DNA of 64,000 bases from Myxococcales bacterium (lineage in GTDB: Bacteria > Myxococcota_A > Polyangia > Palsa-1104 > JAEUJZ01), in the NCBI GenBank assembly GCA_016794465.1, contig JAEUKA010000024.1, forward strand, positions 133,511 to 197,510, given 5' to 3'. Numbering within the stretch: the stretch's first letter is position 1; each line of letters begins with the position of its first letter. Below, one piece after another: positions 16,929 to 26,600 of the stretch. The position numbers and the translations under genes were made by a program. The notes under the pieces were generated by a model. That model saw only the letters and a list, made by a program, of their open reading frames with translations, made no database searches and was not told where the DNA came from.

Positions 16929-18433
16929 TCTCGCGTCACGCGCGTCGCTTGTGGGGCCTTCTGACCGCGCTGCTGGTCGTCACGACGCTGCTCGGGGATG
17001 CCGACGCGCGCAAAAAGAAGGAACTGCCTCCTCCGCCGCCTCCTCCGCCAGTCGTCGAAGCGCCACCGCCTCCACCGCCGCCCAAGCCCGAAGTGACCGA
17101 GCCCACGCCGGCGCAGAACCTGCAGCTGGCGCAGCTTCTGTCGCTGAAAAACCTGCCGCCGCCGCACTCGACCAGCCGGGGTGAGCGGTCGCGGGTCATC
17201 TATCCCGATCAGACGCTGCCGCTGCGCTTCTCGCACCGCAATCACCTGAGCCGCGACATTGCCTGCGACAGCTGTCACCAAGCCGCGCTCAGCTCGACCA
17301 GTGCCCGCGATCGACTGCTGCCTTCCGAGGAAGACTGCGCCGTCTGTCACCCAATCGACCGCGCCGATCCGTACAAAAAGACAGCGGTGGGCGCCCAAGC
17401 GGCGTGCTCGACCTGTCACGTCGGTGTACCAAGTGAGCCCGGCCCCGAGACGCCCGCCGCCGGCAAAGACTTCGAGTCGCTGGTGGCACGGATCGTCATT
17501 CCCGATCCCAACCTGAAGTTCAATCACAAGCAGCACCTCGATAAGCAGATTCCGTGCGCGACCTGTCACGGCGACTTGTCGAAGGTTGATCTGGCAACGC
17601 GCGCGCAGCTACCAACGATGGCGCAGTGCCTGGCCTGTCACGACAGCCGCATGCCGATGAGCAGCAAAGCATCCAACCCGGCCCGGCCCTCGCCGGTTGA
17701 GAGCAAGTCCGGTCTGCTGTCCGGTCGAGTGTCTCGCGGTCCGAGCCCCCGCTGCGGCACCTGTCACCTGCAACAGTCCGACGGTCTTCTGGCGACGCGC
17801 TTCCCCAGTGGCGTGCTGGCCCCGTCGGGAATGCTGCGCGGCGACATCCATGGAATGGACTGGAAGAACAACCACCGGCAGCCGGCGCAGGCCGACCCCG
17901 AGTACTGCGCGACCTGCCACAAGCAGTCGTGGTGCCAGTCGTGTCACAACGGCGTGGTCCGCCCGCTCGACCTCCACGGGGGCGACTACGTCAGCCGTCA
18001 CTCCATCGAGGCGCGGCGCAACCAGCCCGACTGCGGCTCGTGTCACCGCCGCCAGACCTTCTGCCTTGGCTGTCATGAGCGGCTCGGCGTCGTCGCCCAC
18101 AGCACGCTCCCGACCAGCCCGCCCGTCAGCTCCTTCTTCCCCGGCAGCTCGCGCCGCTTCCATCCCGACGGCTGGGCCAGTCCGACCGCCGGCCCCGGCC
18201 ACCACTCGTGGGAAGCCCAGCGCAACCTGCGCACCTGCGCCTCGTGTCACCGTGAAGAGACGTGCATGGACTGCCACAGCTCGCTGCCCGGGGGACGGTT
18301 TGCGCAGGGCAAGAGCCCGCACGGCCTCGACTGGATTCAATCGGGCCGCTGTCAGTCGCTGCAGTCGCGCAATGCCCGGGTCTGCCTCAAGTGCCACCGG
18401 GACGGAACGCTGCAGCTGTCGTGTCAGAACTAG
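16925..18433 (+). CDS. Exported multihaem c-type cytochrome (13 CXXCH)
   Basis: A 502-aa protein from ATG 16925, overlapping the porin stop (ATGA). It has a signal peptide, then a Lys/Pro-rich linker (about residues 30-65), then 13 CXXCH haem sites (CDSCH, CAVCH, CSTCH, CATCH, CLACH, CGTCH, CATCH, CQSCH, CGSCH, CLGCH, CASCH, CMDCH, CLKCH). RFSHRNHL and KFNHKQHL provide likely distal His ligands, as in cytochrome c7/c3-type modules. It probably carries electrons in the periplasm or across the outer membrane with the preceding barrel. It converges with the P450 gene 21 bp downstream. Confidence 0.92.
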   Translation: MISRHARRLWGLLTALLVVTTLLGDADARKKKELPPPPPPPPVVEAPPPPPPPKPEVTEPTPAQNLQLAQLLSLKNLPPPHSTSRGERSRVIYPDQTLPLRFSHRNHLSRDIACDSCHQAALSSTSARDRLLPSEEDCAVCHPIDRADPYKKTAVGAQAACSTCHVGVPSEPGPETPAAGKDFESLVARIVIPDPNLKFNHKQHLDKQIPCATCHGDLSKVDLATRAQLPTMAQCLACHDSRMPMSSKASNPARPSPVESKSGLLSGRVSRGPSPRCGTCHLQQSDGLLATRFPSGVLAPSGMLRGDIHGMDWKNNHRQPAQADPEYCATCHKQSWCQSCHNGVVRPLDLHGGDYVSRHSIEARRNQPDCGSCHRRQTFCLGCHERLGVVAHSTLPTSPPVSSFFPGSSRRFHPDGWASPTAGPGHHSWEAQRNLRTCASCHREETCMDCHSSLPGGRFAQGKSPHGLDWIQSGRCQSLQSRNARVCLKCHRDGTLQLSCQN

Positions 18434-18454
18434 CGCCCGCCCAGACCGACTTGG

Positions 18455-19699
18455 CTACGGCCCAACGCGCAGCGGCAGCGCCGACAAGCCCCGCACCACC
18501 GGGGTGTTGCGCCAGCGCAGCGAGCCCGCCGGCACCGCCAGCCGCAGGTTCGGAAGCCGCGCCAGCAGCAGGTTGATCGCCAGCTGCGCCTCCAGCCGCG
18601 CCAGCGGTGCCCCCAGACAGAAGTGACCGCCGTGACCAAAGGCGAGGTGCCGGTTCGGCGTCCGCGTCAGCACAAGCTCGTTCGGCTGCGGAAACTGCGA
18701 CTCATCCCGGTTGGCCGACGCCAGCACCGCCAGCACCAGCTCACCGCGCCGAATCGTCGTTCCGTGGAGGACAAAGTCCTCTTTGGCATAGCGCTCGGTG
18801 GCCGTCTCGACCGGGTTGGCGAAGCGCAGCAGCTCCTCGACCGCCGGCTTGATCTGCTCGGGATGGGCGCGCAAGAACGAAAGCTGCTCGGGATGCTGAA
18901 GCAGCGCCAGCATTCCCGACGAGATCAGGTTCACCGTCGTCTCATGCCCGGCAATCAGCAGCAGCAGCACCATCGCCACCTGCTCGTCCACGGTCAGCCG
19001 GTCGCCGCCCTCTTCCACCTGCACCAGCGCCGTCAGCAGATCGTCTTGGGGATGCACTTGCCGCTCGGCCAGCAGCTGCCGCACCATCCGCGTCAGAGCC
19101 CACATCGCCGGCAGCATCCTCAGCACATTGAATGTCGTTGGTGGCAGCAGCGCAGCTTGCGACAAGCGCTGAAACCGCACGCTGTCCTTTTTTGACACCC
19201 CGAGCAGCTCGCCAATCACCGTCAGCGGCAGCGGCAGCGCAAAGTCACGGACCAGATCGATCTCGCCCCGAGCCTGCACCCCGTCGATCAGCTCACCGGC
19301 AAGCGCCGCAATCCGTGGCTGTAGCCGATCGACCCGCGCCGGCGTAAACGCCCGATGCACCAGCGCCCGCAGCCGCGCGTGGTTCGGGTCATCTTGGTCG
19401 AGCATGTTGTTTTCGAGCGCTTGCAGAAACGCCGGCATCCAGGGCCGCTTCGACTGCTCCACCGCGCCTTCCACCTGCCGGACACTCTTCGCCAGCCGAG
19501 GGTCTTTGAGCGCCGCCAGCACATCGTCGTAGCGCGTCAGCAGCCAGCCCTCCATGCGTCCCATCTTCGCCCGGAACACCGGCTGGTCCTTGCGCAGCCG
19601 CGCATACAACGGAAACGGATCGGCCTTGTGCTCCGCCCGAGTGATGTCAAACAGTCGTCCCGAGCCAGCAGCCGGGCTTCCCACCGATTCCGTACTCAT
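18455..19699 (-). CDS. Cytochrome P450
   Basis: A 414-aa soluble bacterial P450. I-helix LLLLIAGHETTVNLIS has the acid-Thr pair for oxygen activation. The haem loop FGHGGHFCLGAPLAR has the Cys thiolate ligand. The K-helix region is around EELLRFANPVETATER. ATG 19699 follows GGAAAGGGAGG; the frame extends 7 codons further to a TTG that lacks a better site. Substrate unknown; no ferredoxin or reductase gene is adjacent. It is co-oriented with the mutase gene 26 bp upstream, so the two may share a transcript. Confidence 0.93.
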   Translation of the reverse strand: MSTESVGSPAAGSGRLFDITRAEHKADPFPLYARLRKDQPVFRAKMGRMEGWLLTRYDDVLAALKDPRLAKSVRQVEGAVEQSKRPWMPAFLQALENNMLDQDDPNHARLRALVHRAFTPARVDRLQPRIAALAGELIDGVQARGEIDLVRDFALPLPLTVIGELLGVSKKDSVRFQRLSQAALLPPTTFNVLRMLPAMWALTRMVRQLLAERQVHPQDDLLTALVQVEEGGDRLTVDEQVAMVLLLLIAGHETTVNLISSGMLALLQHPEQLSFLRAHPEQIKPAVEELLRFANPVETATERYAKEDFVLHGTTIRRGELVLAVLASANRDESQFPQPNELVLTRTPNRHLAFGHGGHFCLGAPLARLEAQLAINLLLARLPNLRLAVPAGSLRWRNTPVVRGLSALPLRVGP

Positions 19700-19725
19700 C
19701 GCGGCCTCCCTTTCCAGCAAACCTC

Positions 19726-21429
19726 TTACCCAAGGTACTCGCCGAAGACCGTGCGCAGGGTGTCGGCGATCTCTCCCACGGTGGCTTGGGCTTTGACGGC
19801 AGCGACAATCGCACAGGTCAGGTTGCGGTCACTCGCGGCAGGCTGACTGGCTTTCTCGGCGAGCGCCCGCAGTGACTCGTGCGTCTGCTGCTGGTCACGG
19901 GCCGCCCGCAGCGCCCGGACCTCGCTGACCCGATCGGCCTCGGCCTGCGGATCGAGGTGATGCAGCCCCCGCACCGGCGGTTCCTTCATGACGAAGTCAT
20001 TCACCCCAACCACGATCCGCTGCTTGCTCTCGACCTGTCGCTGATACTCGTAGGCCCGCCGCTCGATCTCGCGCTGGGGATAGCGCTGCTCAATCGCCGC
20101 CACCATGCCGCCCAGCTCGTCGATGCGCCGAATGTAGTCCTGCGCCCGCGCCTCAATCTGGTCGGTCAGCGACTCCACCGCGTAGCTGCCCCCGAGCGGG
20201 TCCACCAGATCCGCCACCCCCGACTCATGCGCCAGCACCTGCTGCGTCCGCAGCGCCAGCAGCGCCGACGGCTCACTCGGCAGCGCCAGCGCTTCGTCAT
20301 ACGAGTTCACGTGTAGCGACTGACAGCCACCCAAAATAGCCCCCAGCGCCTGCACCGTGTTGCGCACCACGTTGCACAAAGGCTGCTGCGCCGTCAGCAT
20401 CGATCCCGCCGTCTGGCAGTGGAAGCGCAGCATCAGGCTCTTGTCGTCTTTGGCCGAAAACCGCTCGCGCATGATCCGCGCCCACAGGCGACGGGCGGCA
20501 CGGAACTTCGCGACCTCCTCGATCAGGTTGTTGTGGCCGTTGAAGAAGAACGACAGCCGAGGCGCAAACTCATCGACTTTCAATCCCACCGCCAGCGCCG
20601 CTTCGACATAGGCAATCCCATCGGCGAGCGTAAACGCCACTTCCTGCACCGCGTCGCAGCCTGCCTCGCGAATGTGGTAGCCGCTGATGCTGATGGTGTT
20701 CCACTGCGGTAGCTCGGCGTGGCAGAACGAAAACAGGTCGGTAATCAGGCGCAGCGACGGCCGAGGCGGATAGATATACGTCCCGCGCGCCATGTACTCC
20801 TTCAAGATGTCGTTCTGCACCGTCCCGCCGAGCAGCTTGCGCGACACCCCTTGCTCGTCCGCGACCGCGACATACAGCGCCAGCAGCGTCGTCGCCGTCG
20901 CATTGATCGTCATCGAGGTCGTGATCTGATCAAGCGGCAGCCCTGCCAGCAGCACCCGCATGTCTGCCAGCGACGCAATCGAGACACCGACCCGCCCGAC
21001 CTCTCCGTGCGACAGCTCATGGTCGGGATCGCGGCCCATCTGCGTCGGCAGATCAAACGCCACCGACAGCCCGGTCTGCCCCCGCTGAAGCAGGTAGTGA
21101 TAGCGCCGGTTCGAGTCCGCCGCCGAGCCAAAGCCCGCGTACTGCCGCATCGTCCACAGCCGCCCGCGATACATGTTCGGCTGCACCCCGCGCGTAAACG
21201 GAAACTCCCCCGGCAGCCCCAGGCCCAGAAGGTACGCGCTGCTGCCGTCGTGCTCGTCCGCTTGGGTGTGCGGAGCATCGAGCGGCGTGTACAGGTCCGG
21301 AAGCTCTAGCTCGGCATCGGTGGCAAAGCGCGCCCGACGGGGCGGCACCTTGGTCGCGAGCTTGTTGACACGGCCCGCAAACGCGGCGATTCGGCTCTGC
21401 AGGGCTGGGCACGGCTTGGTCGTCGTCAT
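19726..21429 (-). CDS. Methylmalonyl-CoA mutase catalytic (large) subunit, no B12 domain
   Basis: A 567-aa protein from ATG 21429, matching the TIM-barrel substrate domain of archaeal-type mutases. It contains [45 protein letters not shown] and [18 protein letters not shown]. The Tyr in RQYAGF and the Arg in YMARGTY are the residues that distinguish methylmalonyl-CoA from isobutyryl-CoA mutases (Phe and Gln there), so methylmalonyl-CoA is favoured. The cobalamin-binding domain (DxHxxG) is absent and must be encoded elsewhere. It interconverts succinyl-CoA and methylmalonyl-CoA. It is divergent from the thiolase gene with about 105 bp between. Confidence 0.9.
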   Translation of the reverse strand: MTTTKPCPALQSRIAAFAGRVNKLATKVPPRRARFATDAELELPDLYTPLDAPHTQADEHDGSSAYLLGLGLPGEFPFTRGVQPNMYRGRLWTMRQYAGFGSAADSNRRYHYLLQRGQTGLSVAFDLPTQMGRDPDHELSHGEVGRVGVSIASLADMRVLLAGLPLDQITTSMTINATATTLLALYVAVADEQGVSRKLLGGTVQNDILKEYMARGTYIYPPRPSLRLITDLFSFCHAELPQWNTISISGYHIREAGCDAVQEVAFTLADGIAYVEAALAVGLKVDEFAPRLSFFFNGHNNLIEEVAKFRAARRLWARIMRERFSAKDDKSLMLRFHCQTAGSMLTAQQPLCNVVRNTVQALGAILGGCQSLHVNSYDEALALPSEPSALLALRTQQVLAHESGVADLVDPLGGSYAVESLTDQIEARAQDYIRRIDELGGMVAAIEQRYPQREIERRAYEYQRQVESKQRIVVGVNDFVMKEPPVRGLHHLDPQAEADRVSEVRALRAARDQQQTHESLRALAEKASQPAASDRNLTCAIVAAVKAQATVGEIADTLRTVFGEYLG

Positions 21430-21535
21430 GTCCGCTGAGGCTACAAACGAGTGGCGCACAGGGCAACCTTTGGTGTACCCAAGAAGGATCGCAGCAGCGT
21501 GGAGCTTCAGGCTTCCACCAAAGGAGAGAGGCACG

Positions 21536-22717
21536 ATGGGTCGCAAGGTCTATGTCATTGGCGTCGGCATGGTGAAGTTCCAAAAGCCGGGCCAGAGCGA
21601 CACCTACGACGTGATGGCACAGGGAGCGGCCCGCGCCGCCCTCCAGGACGCCAGCGTCGATTACACTGACATCCAGCAGGTCTACGCCGGCTACGTGTTC
21701 GGCGACAGCACCTGTGGACAGCGCGCGGTCTACCCGCTGGGGCTGACCGGCATCCCGGTCGTCAACGTCAACAACAACTGCTCCACCGGCTCGACGGCGC
21801 TGTTCCTGGCCCGGCAGGCGGTGGCGGGCGGCGACTCTGACTGTGTGCTCGCAGTCGGCTTCGAGCAGATGGAAAAGGGCGCGCTCGGCAGCAAGTGGAC
21901 CGATCGCACCAACCCGATGGACAAGCACGTCGAGGTCATGAACCGCACCCAGGGCTTCAACCAGGCGCCTCCGACGGCTCAGATGTTCGGCGGCGCCGGT
22001 CGCGAGTACCGCTGGAAGTACGGCACCCGCCGCGAGACGTTCGCCAAGATCGCCAGCAAGGCCCGCACCCACGCCAGCCGCAACCCGCTGGCGCTGTTCA
22101 ACCAGCCGCTCACCGTTGAAGAGGTCATGGCGTCCGAGCAGGTGTTCGATCCGCTGACCCGCTTCCAGTGCTGCCCGCCGACCTGTGGCGCCGCCGCTGC
22201 GATCATCGCCTCGGAAGACTTCGTGGCACGCAAGGGCCTCGCCAAGGGCGCCGTCCGCATCCTCGCCCAGCACATGAGCACCGACTATGGCTCGGCCTTT
22301 GGCGACAGCATGATCGGCATGATCGGCTACGACATGGCCAAGAGCTGCGCCGCCGAGCTGTACAAGAAAGCCGGCCTCGGTCCCCAGGATGTCCAGGTCG
22401 TCGAGCTTCACGACTGCTTCACCACCAACGAGCTGCTCACCTACGAAGCCATCGGCCTGTGTCCCGAGGGCGGCGCCGAGCAGTTCATCTGGGACGGCCA
22501 GAACACCTACGGCGGCAAGTACGTCACCAACCCCTCGGGCGGTCTGCTGTCCAAGGGCCACCCACTCGGCGCCACCGGCCTCGCCCAGTGTGCCGAGCTG
22601 ACCTGGCAGCTACGCGGCCAAGCCGACAAGCGCCAAGTCGAGGGAGCCAAGGTCGCCCTACAGCACAACCTAGGCCTCGGCGGCGCCTGCGTTATGACGA
22701 TGTATGGAAGGGAGTAG
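21536..22717 (+). CDS. SCP-x type thiolase (lipid-transfer-protein-like acyl-CoA thiolase)
   Basis: A 393-aa protein. The active-site Cys lies in [11 protein letters not shown], the His in [12 protein letters not shown], and [14 protein letters not shown] matches the SCP-x subgroup. It would cleave or condense branched or sterol-derived 3-ketoacyl-CoA. ATG 21536 follows AAGGAGAGAGG. The longer upstream frame lacks family similarity. Its place opposite the mutase suggests linked branched-chain or propionate metabolism, where thiolysis yields propionyl-CoA. A lipoprotein gene follows 9 bp later but is unlikely to share function. Confidence 0.92.
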   Translation: MGRKVYVIGVGMVKFQKPGQSDTYDVMAQGAARAALQDASVDYTDIQQVYAGYVFGDSTCGQRAVYPLGLTGIPVVNVNNNCSTGSTALFLARQAVAGGDSDCVLAVGFEQMEKGALGSKWTDRTNPMDKHVEVMNRTQGFNQAPPTAQMFGGAGREYRWKYGTRRETFAKIASKARTHASRNPLALFNQPLTVEEVMASEQVFDPLTRFQCCPPTCGAAAAIIASEDFVARKGLAKGAVRILAQHMSTDYGSAFGDSMIGMIGYDMAKSCAAELYKKAGLGPQDVQVVELHDCFTTNELLTYEAIGLCPEGGAEQFIWDGQNTYGGKYVTNPSGGLLSKGHPLGATGLAQCAELTWQLRGQADKRQVEGAKVALQHNLGLGGACVMTMYGRE

Positions 22718-22726
22718 GGGGCGGCC

Positions 22727-23500
22727 ATGAACCACCAGCTTTCCTCGCTTGCCCGAACCCTCGGTAGCTGCCTGGGGGTGGCACTGCTCGCGCTGCCGGG
22801 CTGTGGCACCTTCAAGCAGTATCGGCTGCCGGTGCCGGGCTATGCCGCCCGCGGGACGTTCCTGCCGCTGGCCGGCTGTGCCACCCAGCAGCACCTCGAG
22901 TCGGTCGAGCACCAAGACGCGCTCAACGTCCGCTACGACCCCGAGACCTGGATTCAGTACATGATCCAGGGCGACGCGTTCAACATGGTCATCATCGTCG
23001 GCAAGGGCATCCCCGAACCGCAGCGCGAGTCGCATGCCATGGCCGCCAAGCAGAAGGGCGACGAGCTGTTTGCCTGCGCCACCCAGCCACCGCCACCACC
23101 GCCGATGGGCATGATGCCGGGCGGACCAGGGCAGCCTGAGGGCAACCTCGCGGGGGCGATGCAGAACATGGCCGCTGCCACCATGAACATGGGCGCTGCC
23201 ACCATGAACATGGGCGCCGCCGCCATGAACCAAGGCGCCGCCGCCATGAACCAAGGCGCCGCTGCCGCCAGCCCGGGCGCCCCTGGCCCCGTGTCCGGCG
23301 ATCCCTGCGCGCGCCTGGTCGCCTGCTACTCCATCTTGGCCCGCGACTTCTGTCAGCCCGGCACCCAGTGCCAGTTCAAAGCCGAGGTCAAAGGCAACGA
23401 CCCTCGCGGCTGCCAGTCCGCTCTTCAGCAGGTCCCGAGCACCGTCCAGATGCTCTCCATGGCCCGCCCCGGCTACCAGCTCCCCGAAACCTGCCGCTAG
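22727..23500 (+). CDS. Lipoprotein with Met/Asn heptapeptide repeats
   Basis: A 257-aa protein. The signal peptide ends at lipobox LALPGC. An N-terminal globular region (about 25-125) is followed by a Pro run and a 7-residue repeat AATMNMG/AAAMNQG (about 150-177) encoded by four 21-bp units, then a Cys-containing C-terminal domain (CARLVACYSILARDFC, CQFKAEV, ETCR) likely held by disulphides. No family recognised. It follows the thiolase by 9 bp, so read-through transcription is possible. Confidence 0.7.
   Translation: MNHQLSSLARTLGSCLGVALLALPGCGTFKQYRLPVPGYAARGTFLPLAGCATQQHLESVEHQDALNVRYDPETWIQYMIQGDAFNMVIIVGKGIPEPQRESHAMAAKQKGDELFACATQPPPPPPMGMMPGGPGQPEGNLAGAMQNMAAATMNMGAATMNMGAAAMNQGAAAMNQGAAAASPGAPGPVSGDPCARLVACYSILARDFCQPGTQCQFKAEVKGNDPRGCQSALQQVPSTVQMLSMARPGYQLPETCR
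23174..23257 (+). repeat. 21-bp tandem repeat encoding a heptapeptide
   Basis: Units at 23174, 23195, 23216 and 23237. The first two are identical to each other, as are the last two; the pairs differ at several bases. The reading frame is kept, so copy-number change would alter length by seven residues. Confidence 0.75.
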
Positions 23501-23613
23501 TCCGCCATCAACAAGTCCATCCCCGCCGGTTCGGGCGATCGCTTTTTGCACACGCAGGACTGACGGGCGCTCGTGAAGTGGCCATCCCCGACTGCCTGTG
23601 ATAGCGATGAAGC

Positions 23614-26600
23614 GTGCCGTCTCCATCGCCAGACCTCGAGTCCAAGCCCGCCGTGCCCCCCTGGGCGCAGTCGCTGCCGCAAGCTGGGCTGACTGCAATG
23701 GTGCTGGTCGGGGCGTGGGACCCGAGTCCGCACGCAGAGGCAGATGCGACCGTTCTTCAGCTACTCGGCACCGATCGCGCATCCGTCGTCGCGCTCTGTG
23801 AAGCTGGACAGCAGGCCGGCGTCATCCGCTTCCGGCGCCAGCGCTGGGTCCCGCTGGGCGAGTCGGGCCAGCTCTGGTCGTGGCTGAACCATCGGGAAGC
23901 CTTTCGCCACTTGGCACCGCTGCTGAGCGCGCAGGACTGGGATCGCTTTGCGACGGCCTGCCACGCCGCACTCTCTGGTCAGGGCTCGACCGCCATGTGC
24001 CGAGGGCTCTGCTTTTCGCTCGCACTCTTTGGCAACAGCGATGGTCGGGTTTCTGTCTCGCCGCCGCCCAGCCGCCGCGCCGCCGAGATTGTCGAGCAGG
24101 TGCTAGCTGGGAGCCTGCCGCAGTGGGAACACCTGCGTGAGCATCTCGGACTGCTCGCCGAAGCATCGCCGGAAGCATTCCTGCATCGCATCGAGCAGGG
24201 TCTAGCGCAGGAGCCGAATCAACAGACTCCGCAGGAATCCCCCGCGCCATCACTGATTTTGGCCATCAGCTCCGCGCTTAGTCTGCTCGCACTGGATGTC
24301 GACCTCCTGCCCAAGGTTGCGCTCGTCTTGGCGAAGCTGTTCGAGTCGGAAAACCTCTCGAAAGCCGACCGCAAGCACTCCCAGCCGCTCAAGGTGCTTG
24401 ACGAGGTCTTCCACCCGCAGTTCCCCAAGACCAACGCCACTTCGGAAGAGCGACTCGCTACGCTGGCACCGCTTATCCAACAGGCACCAACGGCAGCGTG
24501 GGCGCTGCTGCTGACGCTGCTTGGTGGACGAGGCATGGTGTTGCTCAGCGTGCCACGCCCCCAGATCTTGCCGCTGTCGGTTCCCGCCATGCGCAGGGGA
24601 ATTTCGGGGGCCGCGATCTACGGACAGCTGGAGCAGCTTCTGTCCTGGGCCATGGAATTGGCGGGCACTGACGGCGAAAAGTGGGCCGAGATCCTGGAAG
24701 TCGGGCCACGGCTTCCGCCCGAGCTGCTGCTGACCGCACTACGCCGAGTCGCCACGCTGGTCCCAGATCTTCACGACGAACAGCAAGTGTTGTGGGGTGC
24801 CCTCCGCTCGCTGCTCAGCATCTATGAGCCAGCTCCGCAAGACCCAGCCGACAAAGATGAGGGCCAGGACGAGACGATCCAACAGCCTCAGGATGGGACG
24901 GAATCGCTCGCCCGCTCTCTGTATGAACAGCTAACCCCGTCCGACTTCGTTGCGAAGCACGCTTGGCTGTTCGATGCGCACCCCTCGTTCCCGGCGCGGC
25001 ACCGCTCGCCAGAGGAAGCGTACGAACTGCTGGTGGAGGCGCAGCGCCGCTGCATCACAGATCTGGCAGCGAGTGCCGACCGCTGGGCTCTGCTCGCTCG
25101 GTTACGCGGCAGAGTGCATGCTCTACCGCAGCTGGCACGCCTGCTCTCCGAGAGTCCCTGTGCAGAGGAGCTGGAGCAGCAGCTTCCGCAGCTTGAAGCG
25201 TGCGGACCAGATCTTGCCATCTGGTTCCTCGCCTTTCGGCTACGCAGCCGTGACTTTGCGGAAGTGGAAGGCTGGTTACGGCGCTTGCAGGCAGAGGGAC
25301 GACCCACCGATGCAGCACTTCTGGCACAGCTTCTGACCGGCGGGGGAGCAGAGCGCGATGCGCAGCTCTGGACCTTGCTAGATACTCTCGGCGAACCAGC
25401 CAGTCGGATGTACTGGCAGAACCTTGAAGTATTTCGGATCTCGGAGGCAGCCCCGGCGAAGTCTACCGAGCGAGCCATTCGCCACTTCATGGATGTCGGT
25501 CGCTGGGAGACAGCCAAGACCGCAGCCGTCGTATTGAAGGAACCGGTATCCACCACCCTGCGGCTCGAACTCCTGCGGCGCGCACGCGAAGCGCTGACGC
25601 AACCCAACAAGCCCGGCTTCTCGTATCAAGTGAACTGGGTCGAGCTGTGGAACAGTTTGAACCCGCAGACCCCGGACGAGCTTGCGCTGGCGCGCAGCGA
25701 GGAAGCAGCCTGGCTTCCAGCGCTACGGGACACGCACTACCGCGCTCGCTTTGTGCCTGCGTGGGTCACGGACGATCCGCACGCCTTTGCTCAGTTGGTG
25801 CATGCGAACACCGCAGAACAACTCCTCACGCTGTGGTCCGGCTGGCCCGGGGACAGTCTGACTCCTGAGCAGGGACAAGAGCGGCTGTACTCATGGGCGA
25901 AAACGGTACTGACGCAGCTTGAGTCATCCGCACAGCCACGGGCCTTCGATGCCCCAGCGATGGTCTTGGCGCGACCCACAGGGAGTGACGGACTGTGGCC
26001 GTGTGACGCACTGCGGCGGCTCTTGGAAGAGGAACAACGGAATGGAACGAGTGCTCTGTTCAATGCGCTTCTGTCTGTACGACGTGACTTGCGCTCGCAG
26101 CAGATGCGGAAGGTCGTGGAGCGAATCGAGTCAGAGCAGAAGCTGGCGACAGAATGTGCGGAGAGTGCCAAGCAGCTGGCGCTGACTTGGCCCACAGCAG
26201 CGAAGCTCTGTCACAAGCTGGCAGAGTCGTATCGAGAGACGGCGGGAGACTGGCAGGAACAAGTCGAAATGTGGAACGAACGGGACGGTCTGAACCAAGA
26301 ACCAAGCACGCTGGGGCCGCTGTTTCCGCTGACCAAGCTGGAGATCAAAAACTTTCGCGGCATTGCCGAGACGACGCTGCCGGAGCTGCATCCCCGCCTC
26401 AACATCCTGTATGGACGCAACGCCAGCGGCAAGACGACGCTGCTCGACGCCCTGGCGATTGCGCTGGGAAAGCTCGCACCCAAACTGCCGGTGGAGCTAA
26501 CGGAAAAGAACGGTGAGTGGCCAGATGTCAAAGAGCGAGATCCTCATCGCATTGCTGGATTGCCTGCCCGACAGCTTGGGATTGCAGTATCGGGTCAGCA

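Noticed and set aside
20719..22561. Long frames opposite the mutase and thiolase genes
   Set aside because: Both real genes have full catalytic motifs; the opposite frames read as Arg/Pro/His-rich GC shadows.
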